Shown piece by piece: positions 22,377 through 33,308 of a stretch of 64,000 bases of DNA; the first letter of the stretch is position 1, and each line of letters opens with the position of its first letter. The notes under the pieces are model-generated. The model was not told the origin of the DNA, did not search any database, and was given only the letters and a program-made list of their open reading frames with translations. The position numbers and the translations under genes were made by a program. This DNA comes from Apiosordaria backusii. Taxonomy: Eukaryota > Ascomycota > Sordariomycetes > Sordariales > Lasiosphaeriaceae. The DNA is taken from assembly GCA_030549205.1 (NCBI GenBank), contig JAUKTV010000004.1:2232001-2296000 (forward strand). The letters are read 5' to 3'.

Positions 22377-24071
22377 GACGGCGATGTTGAGGAGTAGTCG
22401 CAAAGTGCTTTGGTAAGGGAGAGTGAGGCAGAAGAGGGTGATATGTGGAACTGCACAACAGCGATTGATGGGAGGGGGAAAGTTGGCGAGAAAGAAGAGG
22501 CGGAAAGTGCCCGTGGTGGAGTGAAAGGAAGTGAAAGGCAATCAAGGAGGCTCTTTCTTGCTCCTGCAGGTTCTTCCTTTTGGATAAGAAAAAGCTTACC
22601 ATATCCTACGAGTAAAAGTTACTCTGGGGCAGTTGCTAACAAGCAACGTAAGGTAAGGTTCCTCAGGAAGGCGCGGCTTGGAGCAGGTGACGATGGTTGC
22701 TGGCGTCTGTCAAGCTTCCTTGTGAGCCAGTGGAGAGGGGTCCACGGCTTGGTGGGCGGTGGTTGACGGCTGTTCGCTGCTGGCGGGCAATCCGGCACCA
22801 GCAACTGCAAAGGCAGCTGTGCGGGGCCAAATTCACCAGATACCAGGTCAAGATGCTGGGCTGCCGAAACACGTTCCTTCTGGAATTGCGACTTGGTTCA
22901 GGTAGGCGGGATCAAGTGGTTAGATGTCCGGCAAACTCGTGGTGGACTGCAAAATATGTCTAGGTGGAATGGGATCTGGGAAAGGCAAAAAGAAACCCAC
23001 CTTCACCTTTCTGCTGCCAAATGCTTGAGAGGGCGCAGCACGCTTTGATTCTATTTGCCTGCTAAGCCACTACCAGTGTTTGATGTTAGTCATTGTGGAA
23101 GCTCTAACCAAAGTCAGGAGCAAATCATGTACCCTCCTATGGCAGTTTTCCCCCAACTTACCAATGACGTGGAGTTGCCCCGCCGGTAGGAGAACACCGC
23201 AGCTTACAGTGACAAAATGGTGTCTATGTAGGTGCTAATTCCATCTTAACGTAACGCGTCAGAACTATGACTGTATACCTTCCGGTTCTCTTTACATGTA
23301 TCAAAAGCACATGAAACGCTTGCTGGAAACGGACGATGTGTACAGAGATCTTAAAGAGGGGCTTCAATAGACAGGAGGGGTCAACCTACGACTGCACGGC
23401 TTTGCCAAAACCAAGCCACCTAAAACACGATACACCAGATCTATGAGATGGGAATGATTCTGGTTTTTGTCTTGTATTTGTTCGATGCAAAACCCTTCTT
23501 ATCAGATCTGTCTTGAGCATGAATTGAGGCGGTTTTCAAGCCCCTCAGCAGCCCAACCCTGGTTGAGACTGGGCCAACGCTTCAGCCACTGAAAAGATGT
23601 GTTTCCACAGAGCTTAGATCTTGCATGACTTGAGTGGTGTATGACAGATGCCTGAAGGCTATCGTCAAACCAGTTGAACAACAGATTACTCAACCGCTTC
23701 CTTGCAACACAAAAGATAAAATAGTACAGTGAAGAAGAGGCTTGGGAGACTTACAAGGCCAGGCGCACGGATCAGCAAAATGTGGGGTAATTGCCGGTTC
23801 AGGGAGGACCTCGGGGGAGACCTGATCTGATTCCCATGCCGCATTGCAACCTGCCTGTGGGCAGACATCATTGTCTTTCAGAGCTCCTGCACCATGGCCA
23901 GAGCAACGAGTGTGCGTGCTCTTAGCAATAACACCTCTTTTCCTTGAAACTTCATGTTATAGCACCTCACCACCCCGCGGCCGATGTGAGAGAGACTTTG
24001 AGCTCGACGGTTCGCCAATCAATTCCGATCTCGGCCGGCCCCTTCCTCACAGCGCATGGCACCGACGAAGT
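22377..24071. promoter_or_regulatory. divergent 1.7-kb intergenic region (ubp15 / mitochondrial kinase)
   Basis: Both flanking genes start at the edges of this gap, so the two promoters and 5' UTRs lie here. No reading frame shows a conserved motif. Confidence 0.5.
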
Positions 24072-25630
24072 ATGCCGCGCCTCATGCTTCAACATGTCAC
24101 GGCCGCCGTCCGATTGAGTAGAGCGGGGGAGCTGAGAACTTGGGGCGCCGCGGCGGCACGCGCCCAGCTGCCAAATCGGCGACAAAGCCATACCAGCAGC
24201 CAAAGTCATGCTCATAGCCCCAAATGGCGTCCAGTGTCAGTCTTGGATGAGTATGTTGCGCAACCCTGATCTCTGTGCATTGTAGCCATGATCAGTCACT
24301 TACCTTTTGTCACTGCAGATGGGTTGCAAAGGAGGCCCGGCCTATCAGCCTGCGCCAGTTGATGGTGTTTGGTCGGTCCTTGACAGAGTCAAGACTCATC
24401 AGCTCTGCCAACTATGTCCGGACAGAGCTACCGACAAGGATTGCCCACCGCATTCGAGACATGCAGAAGCTCCCCTACGTGGTGGTCACGAACAAACACT
24501 TTAACGAAGTGTATGATCTGTACTACACGGCCTTTGACACCTTCCGAAAGGTTAGGGAGGTCAAAACCCTCGAAGACAATGATCGCCTCTGTGCAACCAT
24601 CCGAACCATGCTCAACGCCCATCTCACAGTCATTCCCAAGCTGGCCATGGGAATCCTCGAATGTAACGGCCTCAAGGATGCCGCCGAGCTAGACAAATTT
24701 ATGAACACCATCCTCCGCTCTCGCATCTCCCGCAGAGTAATAGCAGAACAACACCTAGCCCTAACCGAAACCTTCCACGCCCCTTGGTTCTCCCCCGGCG
24801 CCAAACTCTCCGAAACCGACTTCATCGGCGAGGTCTTCCTCAAATGTGTCGCCAAAGACGTCGTCTCCCACTGCGGCGACGCCGTCCTCTCCATCGCCCG
24901 CCACGCCTACGGCCCTGACATCCCCCTCCCCGAAATCAAAATCGACGGTCACCTCGAAGCAAACTTCCCCTACATCCTCTCCCACCTCGAGTACATCATC
25001 GGCGAGCTCTTGCGGAATTCCGTCCAGGCTGTAGTGGAGAAACACCAAAAGTCCAAAAACAAACCCCCCAAGCCTCCCCCGATAGAAGTCACAATCTGCG
25101 AATCAAACCAACACGTCATCATCCGCATCTCCGACCAAGGAGGCGGCATCCCCCGAGAAAGCATGCCATACCTCTGGTCCTTTTCCAAAGGCCCTGCATC
25201 AAAGGAAATCCTCGCCAACCTAGAACAAGTCCCCAAAATGGCAGCCACAATGCAAGAACTCCAGATTGACAACGACGACAGCAATAACAAGAACAACAAG
25301 CCCACCAAGAAGATGGAACCACCCCACTCCCACCACCTCCACCAAAAATACGGCCACCAATCCGCCCAGTCCATCTCCCAGGAACGACAACAAGAAAAAG
25401 AACAAGACGACAGAGCCAAATACAGCTCCCTCGCCTCCCTCTCCTCCCGCCCTCCCAACCTGCGACTGGGGATGGGTTTGCCGCTGAGCCGAGTCTACGC
25501 CGAGTACTGGGCCGGCACATTGGCGCTGCACTCTCTGGAGGGGTACGGGGTCGACGCGTTCCTGCAGATTTCAAAGCTGGGCAATAAGAACGAGCAGCTT
25601 ACTACGAGGGCGACCATGGATGCTGTTTAG
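24072..25630 (+). CDS. mitochondrial pyruvate/branched-chain 2-oxoacid dehydrogenase kinase (PDK/BCKDK family)
   Basis: Two exons (24072-24250, 24319-25630; 68-nt intron) give 496 aa. The Arg/Ala/Ser-rich first ~40 residues resemble a mitochondrial presequence. The regulatory four-helix domain follows, then a GHKL ATP-binding domain with N-box ELLRNSVQA, G1 box DQGGGIP and G2 box GMGLPLSRVYAEYW. These kinases phosphorylate the E1 alpha subunit of pyruvate or branched-chain 2-oxoacid dehydrogenase and switch the complex off. Between the G1 and G2 boxes, where the ATP lid lies, is a low-complexity insertion rich in Asn, Lys, His and Gln (about 60-70 residues, nt 25240-25440), longer than in animal PDKs. 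Fungi have two or three paralogues (Pkp1, Pkp2); which one this is cannot be decided here. Confidence 0.9.
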
Positions 25631-26390
25631 TGGGGTGTGCTGAAGTTGTAGTAGTAGTATGAAGTTTACCAAGTCAGTACCTAGGTATCATGGCGTTTCT
25701 TTTTGGGAGGGAGTGAGGAAGGGCGTATATACGATCAGGGGTCCCAATGAAATTGCCACAAAGCATGCACAACCCATCTTCGCTTCATTGGTTACATGTG
25801 TGAAAATGTCTTGTCAACAAATCACCTATGTAGCATGCGAAACACATTCACAAAACACTCTCATGCAATGTGTAACAGCCTTTCTCATTATTTGGTATCA
25901 TGAAAGGGGTGGGGGGAAAGAGGTGGTGGTGGTAAGACGACGACTAAAAGGACGACTAAATTACATCGTGATCAAGTCTCAAAAAAAATAAAAAAGGGTA
26001 AAAAAACGGGGGGTTGCTTTTCTTGCGATACAAAAACGTCGAAAAGTGGCGAACGAAAAGATGACAAGAATTCTTCTTTTCTTCCCCCATGTGTAATCTT
26101 CTCCGAACACCTTGCGCATTCCTTTTCGAATAAATTTGGCGGAGCAAAATAAAAAGAAACAACAGCAGCAATAAAACAAAGTGAAACCCCGGAGATTATA
26201 GCTCAACCCAACCAAAATCCGCTCAATCACCGCCGCATCATTCGTGAGCATATCCATCAAGGCCGAACGGTCGTCGCTGTTTGGACAAAACGGGCCAAAA
26301 ATGCTGTTCTGGAGAAGGGTTACCGGCACAGCAGGGTAGTTCCCGGGAGTGGCCACAAGCTCATCCCAAGGCTCCGGTGGAGACTCGCTC
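25631..26390. other. convergent intergenic between kinase and septin genes
   Basis: This holds the 3' flanks of both genes. On the minus strand a frame overlapping the septin stop stays open for roughly 90 codons, but without an ATG or known motif. A-rich runs at 25980-26010 may serve polyadenylation. Confidence 0.45.
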
Positions 26391-27726
26391 TTAGCGGCGC
26401 CCGTGGCTGCGGACGGCACTGCCTTGCAGCTGCTCCAAATCGCCCTCCAACTGCTTGATTTGAGCGTGGGTCTGTTCGAGATCCTTGTTGAGGCGGTCGC
26501 GCTCGGCAATGAGCTTCTGTTCCCATTGCCTGAAGCGCTGCTCCTCGATCTTGACTTGCTCGGTGAAGCGCTTGCGGAGCGCCTCCTCCTCCTCCTTGAA
26601 CTTGGGGTTGTCCAGCTTCCGGGGGCGGGCCTCGCCGAACTTGCGCGTCTCCATCTGCTGGGCACGGTATGCCTCGTAGTGCAGCTCCTCAGTCGTGTGG
26701 ATGAGATCCAGCATGTGGGTGCGGATCAGGATCGAACGAAGCTTCTTGAAGTCGCAGTGATCCTCATTCTCAACCTCGGCAACGCCCCACGAATATTGCC
26801 GGCCCTTGACAATACGCCCGTCATTAGTCTTGACGTCCTTCTCAGAGCCGATAACAGCGAAAGGCATAGCCGCCATAAGGCTACGCGCGTGCTGAGCAGC
26901 AGCTTCGTCATCCTCCTCGATAGGGGGCTGGTAGATCTTGATATTTTGGGCCTCGATAACAGCACGGATCTGAAATGGGTTGAGTCAGCATGGAACTCCG
27001 TCAGACGCGGACAAATTGGGTGTCTCACTCTTGACTTGAACTTGGCCAAGTCTGCCGGGCTGAGAGTATCGGCCTTGGCAATGACTGGGATAAGATTGAC
27101 GCGGGAGCAAAGGCGCTTCATGACCTCGATATCGAGAGGCTTGAGAGTGTGGCCAGTAGGGCGAATGAAGTACAAGCAGGCGTGTACACGGAGATCGATC
27201 TTGTCCTGGCGGCGGGGTTGCTGCTCCTGAAGCATGTAGGACTCATGCTGATCGTCGAGGAACTCGATAATGGGCATCCACGAATCTCTGTTGTTGACAT
27301 AGTCGCCGAAGCCAGGGGTGTCAATAACGGTAAGGCGGACTAAGAGCCTAGGTTAGCCATGTTCCTGACATTCTCGAGGTTGTTTGCTGCCATACCCTTG
27401 AAGAACTTCTCCTCCAGCTCGGCCTTGGTGATCTCGATCTCGACGGTCTTGTCGACTTGCTTCTGGTGGCGGCGCTTGTGGTCGGCATAGTTCTTGATTG
27501 TGGTGGAGAAGAGCGTGTTAATGAATGTTGTCTTTCCCAACCCGGACTCGCCAGCAACCTAAATTTGAAAAATAACATCGTAAGTAAACATCCTCTCCAG
27601 GTTTCAAGAGGCCAATCTCACCATGATGGTGAAAGCAGCGCCCCTCTTCGCAACGATTTTGTGTCGCTGGTTGGGCAGGTTGGCAATGCCAATTGGCGAG
27701 GCGCTCTCCGCGTTAGAAGGGGCCAT
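26391..27726 (-). CDS. cdc12: septin Cdc12 (AspC)
   Basis: Four exons (27726-27622, 27558-27396, 27339-27029, 26969-26391) give 385 aa. Septins are GTP-binding proteins that assemble into hetero-oligomeric rods and rings at septa, hyphal bases and branch points. Visible motifs: the phosphoinositide-binding basic stretch (NQRHKIVAKRG), P-loop GESGLGKT (residues 38-45), switch II DTPGFGDYV, specificity motif AKADT, and the septin unique element through MPFAVIGSEK and HCDFKKLRSILIRTHM. The C-terminus (EEEEALRKRFTEQVKIEEQRFRQWEQKL) is a predicted coiled coil shared with Cdc12 rather than Cdc3, Cdc10 or Cdc11. The gene is divergent from pwp2. Confidence 0.95.
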
Positions 27727-28208
27727 CTTGTCGACGCGACGGTTCGATCGGAATGGAGCGTGTGTTTGTAGGGTTCGGGAGGTCGGCTGCTACGAGGGCA
27801 ACGTGCAGAATTACAAGAGGGTATCGCAGGAAGAGAAATGCGTCTGGGAGCAGTGTTTACGGGCGGTGGGAGAGAATGGTGAGCTCTGTGCTTCAGGGGA
27901 ATTTGGCTGTCAAATTTCCAGACCAATGCAGCAGGTGGTGCACGGATCAGCACGAGAACCCACGCCCGAGCAACGGGAACCACTCAAATTGAGTGGGCCC
28001 CCGTCACCCCTTTCCACTTTCCCCAGCCGTCAAGTGCCAAGGGTCCCTTCGACGAGCTAAACGCATTCAAGACATCGGATGTTAGGAGAAAGAATTCGCC
28101 GACCCCGCCAAAGAGTTCAAGCTTGGCGATAGCCAGCTATCAAGGTTATTTTTTTGAGGTTATCAGTCCCGTCCTCTGCCCCAAGCAAAAGGACCACCAC
28201 CACCAACG
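27727..28208. promoter_or_regulatory. divergent promoter region cdc12 / pwp2
   Basis: The two start codons are 482 bases apart and face away from each other, so this region carries both promoters. No specific site could be recognised. Confidence 0.55.
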
Positions 28209-30911
28209 ATGAAGACCGATTTCAAGTTCTCCAATCTGCTGGGAACAGTCTACTGCCAGGGCAATCTGCTGTTCAGCCCAGACGGTACCCACCTTTTCTC
28301 GCCCGTCGGCAACAGGGTCACAGTCTTCAACCTCGTCGACAACAAATCTTACACACTCCCCTTCGCCCACCGAAAGAATATTTCAAGGATAGGCCTGACC
28401 CCTCAGGGCAATATCCTCCTCTCCGTCGACGAAGATGGCCAGGCCATTCTGACCAACATCCCGCGCCGCGTTGTACTATACCACTTTTCCTTCAAGTCAA
28501 AAGTAACAGCCCTTTCGTTTGCGCCATCAGGCCGGCATTTTGCAGTTGGTCTGGGGAGGAAAATTGAGCTCTGGCACGTCCCATCGACTCCGGATACCAA
28601 CGAAGAGGGAGATCTCGAGTTTGCGCCGTTTGTGCGCCATCATACCCACACACAGCACTTTGACGATGTTCGACATATCGAGTGGTCGCACGACTCCCGC
28701 TTCTTTCTTAGTGCGTCCAAGGATCTGACGGCGAGGATATGGAGCTTGAACGCAGAGGAGGGATTCAGGCCCACGGTCTTGTCAGGACACAGGCAAGGCG
28801 TAGTCGGCGCCTGGTTCTCCAAAGACCAGGAGACCATCTACACTGTCAGCAAGGACGGAGCAGTTTTCGACTGGCAGTATGTCGCAAAGCCAGGGCAGGA
28901 TGAGGACGAAATGGTGGACGACTCGGATATGCAATGGCGGATCGTTAACAAACACTACTTTATGCAAAACGGTGCGACCCTGCGATGCGCCGCTTTTCAC
29001 CCCGAATCGAACCTTCTCGTTGCCGGTTTCTCGAACGGTATCTTTGGGCTATACGAGATGCCTGATTTCAACCAGATTCATACACTTAATATCTCGCAGA
29101 ACGAAATCGATTTCGTGACGATCAACAAGAGTGGCGAGTGGCTCGCTTTTGGTGCATCCAAACTGGGCCAGTTGTTAGTATGGGAGTGGCAGTCAGAATC
29201 ATACATCCTGAAGCAACAAGGGCATTTCGATGCTATGAACGCGCTGGTTTACTCTCCAGATGGTCAAAGGATTGTCACAACAGCCGACGACGGAAAGATC
29301 AAAGTGTGGGATATCGAATCGGGATTCTGCATAGTAACTTTCACCGAGCACACCAGTGGCATCACAGCATGCGAATTCGCCAAGAAGGGCAATGTTTTGT
29401 TTACAGCAAGTTTGGACGGGTCTATCAGAGCTTGGGATTTGATCAGATACAGAAATTTCAGGACGTTTACCGCCCCTGAGAGACTCTCGTTTTCTTGCAT
29501 GGCAGTCGACCCCAGTGGCGAGGTTGTTGCGGCGGGTTCGATCGATTCTTTCGACATCCACATTTGGTCCGTCCAGACCGGCCAGCTCCTAGACAGACTT
29601 ACCGGGCACGAGGGGCCGGTTTCGTCGCTTGCCTTTGCCCCCAACGGTGGTCTGTTGGTTAGCGGCAGTTGGGACAAGACCGCCAGAATATGGTCCATCT
29701 TCAACCGAACGCAGACCAGCGAGCCTCTGCAGCTCATGTCGGACGTACTGGACATTGCCTTCAGGCCAGATTCCTTACAGATTGCCATCTCCACATTAGA
29801 CGGCCAGCTGTCCTTCTGGTCTGTATCAGAAGCCACCCAAGTATCCGGCGTCGACGGGCGTCGCGATGTATCAGGCGGCCGCAGAATCACAGATCGCCGA
29901 ACAGCAGCCAACGTCTCAGGGACCAAGAGCTTCAACACCATCCGCTACAGCATGGACGGCTCTTGTATCCTCGCGGGCGGAAATAGCAAGTACATTTGCC
30001 TGTACTCTGCCACGACAATGGTCCTCCTCAAGAAATTCACCGTCAGTGTCAACCTCGCGCTCTCGGGCACCCAAGAATTCCTCAACAGCAAGCTCGTCAC
30101 CGAAGCCGGCCCGGCCGCCCTCCTCGATGATCAAGGCGAAGCCTCGGACTTGGAAGACCGCATTGACAGGTCGCTGCCCGGTGCCAAGAGAGGCGATCCC
30201 GGCGCCAGAAGGAAAAACCCAGAGGTCAGGGTAACCGGCGTGGCCTTCTCGCCAAGCGGCACGTCTTTCTGTGCCTGCTCAACAGAAGGCTTGTTGATCT
30301 ACAGCCTTGACAATAGGGTTCAGTTCGATCCGTTTGACCTCAACATGGAGATTACCCCCGCTTCTACCCTCGCTGTGCTGCAAAACGAAAAGGATTACCT
30401 CAAGGCTTTGGTCATGGCGTTCCGTCTGAACGAGGCTGGTTTGATCCAGAGGGTGTTCCAAGCCATCCCATACACAGATATTGGGCTGGTGGTAGAGCAC
30501 TTCCCTACTGTCTACGTAGCGCGGTTGTTGCGGTACGTAGCTGCCCAAACGGAGCAATCTCCTCACGTTGAGTTCTGCATGCTGTGGATCAAGGCATTGG
30601 TGGACAAGCACGGCGCGTGGTTGATGGCCAACCGGGGCAAGGTCGATGTTGAGCTACGAATTGTGTCGAGAGCTGTCGCGAAGATGAGGGACGAGATTAG
30701 ACGGCTGGCGGATGATAATGTCTATACAGTTGACTACTTGATTGGGCAGGCGAGCAGCAAGGCGGCGCAGGCTGGAAAGGAGCCCAAGACTATTGAGTGG
30801 AGTGCTAATGGGGATTTGGAGGTGAAAGCTCTGCCATCGACTCAGAAGGAGGTCACGATCGATGATGTATTGCAAGAAGAGAGCGAAGGGGAATGGATTG
30901 GGTTAGAGTAG
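28209..30911 (+). CDS. pwp2: Pwp2/Utp1, SSU processome UTP-B WD40 protein
   Basis: A single exon of 900 codons. Pwp2 is a tandem beta-propeller subunit of the UTP-B complex that binds U3 snoRNP and the 5' end of pre-18S rRNA in the nucleolus. More than ten WD40 blades are visible (for example ASKDLTARIWSL, TADDGKIKVWDI, ASLDGSIRAWDL, SGSWDKTARIWSI). They are followed by a helical Utp12-type C-terminal domain from about residue 730 (NEKDYLKALVMAFRLNEAGLI) and a short acidic tail (EESEGEWIGLE). Length matches the yeast protein (923 aa). The 3' end lies 110 bases from the convergent questin-oxidase-like gene. Confidence 0.96.
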   Translation: MKTDFKFSNLLGTVYCQGNLLFSPDGTHLFSPVGNRVTVFNLVDNKSYTLPFAHRKNISRIGLTPQGNILLSVDEDGQAILTNIPRRVVLYHFSFKSKVTALSFAPSGRHFAVGLGRKIELWHVPSTPDTNEEGDLEFAPFVRHHTHTQHFDDVRHIEWSHDSRFFLSASKDLTARIWSLNAEEGFRPTVLSGHRQGVVGAWFSKDQETIYTVSKDGAVFDWQYVAKPGQDEDEMVDDSDMQWRIVNKHYFMQNGATLRCAAFHPESNLLVAGFSNGIFGLYEMPDFNQIHTLNISQNEIDFVTINKSGEWLAFGASKLGQLLVWEWQSESYILKQQGHFDAMNALVYSPDGQRIVTTADDGKIKVWDIESGFCIVTFTEHTSGITACEFAKKGNVLFTASLDGSIRAWDLIRYRNFRTFTAPERLSFSCMAVDPSGEVVAAGSIDSFDIHIWSVQTGQLLDRLTGHEGPVSSLAFAPNGGLLVSGSWDKTARIWSIFNRTQTSEPLQLMSDVLDIAFRPDSLQIAISTLDGQLSFWSVSEATQVSGVDGRRDVSGGRRITDRRTAANVSGTKSFNTIRYSMDGSCILAGGNSKYICLYSATTMVLLKKFTVSVNLALSGTQEFLNSKLVTEAGPAALLDDQGEASDLEDRIDRSLPGAKRGDPGARRKNPEVRVTGVAFSPSGTSFCACSTEGLLIYSLDNRVQFDPFDLNMEITPASTLAVLQNEKDYLKALVMAFRLNEAGLIQRVFQAIPYTDIGLVVEHFPTVYVARLLRYVAAQTEQSPHVEFCMLWIKALVDKHGAWLMANRGKVDVELRIVSRAVAKMRDEIRRLADDNVYTVDYLIGQASSKAAQAGKEPKTIEWSANGDLEVKALPSTQKEVTIDDVLQEESEGEWIGLE

Positions 30912-31021
30912 GGCTGGACTTTTTGTTATTATGATGTTACACTACCTAGGTTAAAGGCAAAAGGCTGGCGTCGGAAAAGTGATTTGATACCATTTTGATA
31001 CCAATTTTGTTTCCTGCCATC

Positions 31022-32609
31022 TTACAACTTGCTCTCATCGACATTGGGGATGTCCTATTCTTTGTTAGCGCGCTCATATCTATCTTGCTGATGGGTTATG
31101 ACACGAGACATACCTTCCAAGCCTCCTCAAACCCAGCACTCCTCACCCAATGCTCCCCCGCAGCCTCAACCGAGTCAACAATCAAGTGACAAATCTTCTC
31201 CCACAAGCCCCCCTTCACCATGAACCCATCCTTCTGCTCGTACGGTCTCGAAATATTCCTACAAACAACGGTCGCCCTTCCCAACTTGATAGCATGTCCA
31301 TCATCCCCAAAATCATGCAACCTAGCCACAATTTCCTCCACCTTTTGCCCCTGATCGGGTTTCTTCGGCTTGTATCCTTCCAGCCTGCCCAGGTTGAGCT
31401 CAGGACACCCCCGCGCAACAAACTGCAACAAGTCCATTCTCATCTTCCACTCCAACAGCCTCTTTTTCGTCTTACTCGGCACCCAATCCATCTTATTAAC
31501 CGTAACAAAAAACGGCGAGGCGTTCACATGGTGCATGAGAAAAAAGTCAAACTTGGGCACCTTCCCCTTGTCCTGCATGCACACCGCCGCCCCAGAAGCA
31601 ACCCAAACCGCAGCATTAAACATCTCCGCCGTCCTCTCCTCCACCTCCCCTTCTCCCACCTTGACCCTCGAAGCAACATCAATCATCTCCTCCTTTGCCC
31701 TGACCAAAACCCCATCTCGTATTTTGTTACCGTCTTCCCACCTCGCCGACTTTTTCAACTTCTCATTCCCATTGACTTGCTCCAACAGTTGCAGTATACC
31801 TTCCCCCGTCCCGTGAGGTTGCCTCCTTTCTTCCGCTGTCAATAAAAACTCGCGTAGATTATCACTGTGAACCGCCGCCTGCGCCAGTCCCTCAGCAATC
31901 ACACCTTCCAACTGCCACTCGAGGCCGTACATCAGCTGAATCAGTGGGTGCAGGAAACCCCCAAACAACCTCACCAGCAAATCCTCTTTTCCTTCGCCCT
32001 CCTCGAACAGATACCTGGTGACAGTCTGTTGCCACCCAATTCTTGCTATCTCCTCCTGGAAAAACTTTAGAAAATCAGGATAGTACTGCTCCTTGCCGTA
32101 GTACTTCCTCAACGTTTCCGGGGTTAGAGGAGTAGGGGAGTGAACAGGGAGGACCGGCCGCTGATAACCCGCATTGCCATCATACGCCTTCTGGAGATGC
32201 CTTTCGTTGGCACCGGTACCAAACAACGCAAGCAAATGATGCGGTATGTGATTGTGGAAACCATCCTTGTTGTAAAAGACGTGGTGAGTCTGGACATAAA
32301 TACCATTAATATCAGAGAGAAACGAATATAGTGAAGGGGACACCTAGGAGGGGAGAGACAAACCTCCATATCCTTCTGAAGTAACTCCGAGGTCTTTTCC
32401 GCGGCGGAGGGGGTTTGGGTTATCCCCCATAGCCCGGTGTTGGTCGGGGTGAGGTGCATTTTGGTTGAGGTGGTGGCTGATGATGATGAAGAAGACATCT
32501 TGAACTGGCGTTGACCTGCTGCTGTTGTTGCTGTTGCTGACGATGGTACACTGATGAGATAGTGCCGTGCCTGACGGACAGGGAGGTTAAGAAGACGAAG
32601 AGAGTTCAT
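31022..32609 (-). CDS. questin-oxidase-like protein (DUF4243 / AflY family)
   Basis: Three exons (32609-32364, 32289-31114, 31054-31022) give 484 aa. The family includes the Baeyer-Villiger-type questin oxidase (GedK) and AflY of polyketide pathways, but many fungal members lie outside any such cluster and have no known reaction. Family blocks seen are THHVFYNKDGFHNHIPHHLLALFGTGA, HPLIQLMYGLEW, FFLMHHVNASPFF and EEAWKDIPNV. The final 33-nt exon supplies the last 10 residues. No polyketide synthase or tailoring enzyme is nearby, so a role in secondary metabolism is not supported. The start may lie at an internal Met (MSSSSS at about 32500), because the first 37 residues look like a presequence or are poorly conserved. 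Confidence 0.85.
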
Positions 32610-33308
32610 TCATGTGGATTGTTTCCTCTCGCTCAACAAGATCTAAGCCGGGACAAGAGAAGACGGGAAAATACTACAGAGAAAGCAAGTCCATCTATTA
32701 AATAACTGACGAACCTCAACGGAGATGTGGACGTGAAGAGGGAGGGGTAGTTGTGATACCTACGTATGCTTAGAAATCGTCCCTAAACCCCGAGGCCGAA
32801 GTCCGACTAGTAGGATTGTCACTTTCTTAGATTCTCTTACTCAAAGCTCCTACCCGAAGCTCTCATCTCTTGCTTGTTCTGTTCAACAACAGCTGACCAC
32901 CCATTGTAACAATGACATCACCAAACCTACAGTACACCCCACAACTTATTCAGGAACGAAGGAACCCCTTCATCAAGCATCCTCTTCATATTATGTAAGT
33001 TATATCATCCCTAATTCATCCCATCTACACATTAGATAATCTTCATATTTCATCTCTTCAATTACATCTTCTCTTTTTTCATAACCACCACCCGTCTTTC
33101 CTTACCCCTCAAAATTGACTCCCGAATCCAATTGCAAACGGTGGCAATCATGGGCTCTCTACAAACGCATCGCTATCTACTCATAGAAAAACCAAGCCAT
33201 GCCTCCCCCCAAATTTCCCTGTCTATGCTTCCAATATATATGTGTTGTATGTATGGCTGTGCAGTAATTCATCGCTGTGGCCATTAGTCTCAAGGTTGGC
33301 GTGTGACT
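32610..33308. other. intergenic, no gene recognised
   Basis: This holds the 5' region of the questin-oxidase-like gene and the 3' flank of the phosphatase gene. Only very short frames occur. Confidence 0.5.

Noticed and set aside
26170..26460. Extension of the septin C-terminus in another frame
   Set aside because: It would need a frameshift away from any homopolymer run, and Cdc12 relatives end after the coiled coil.
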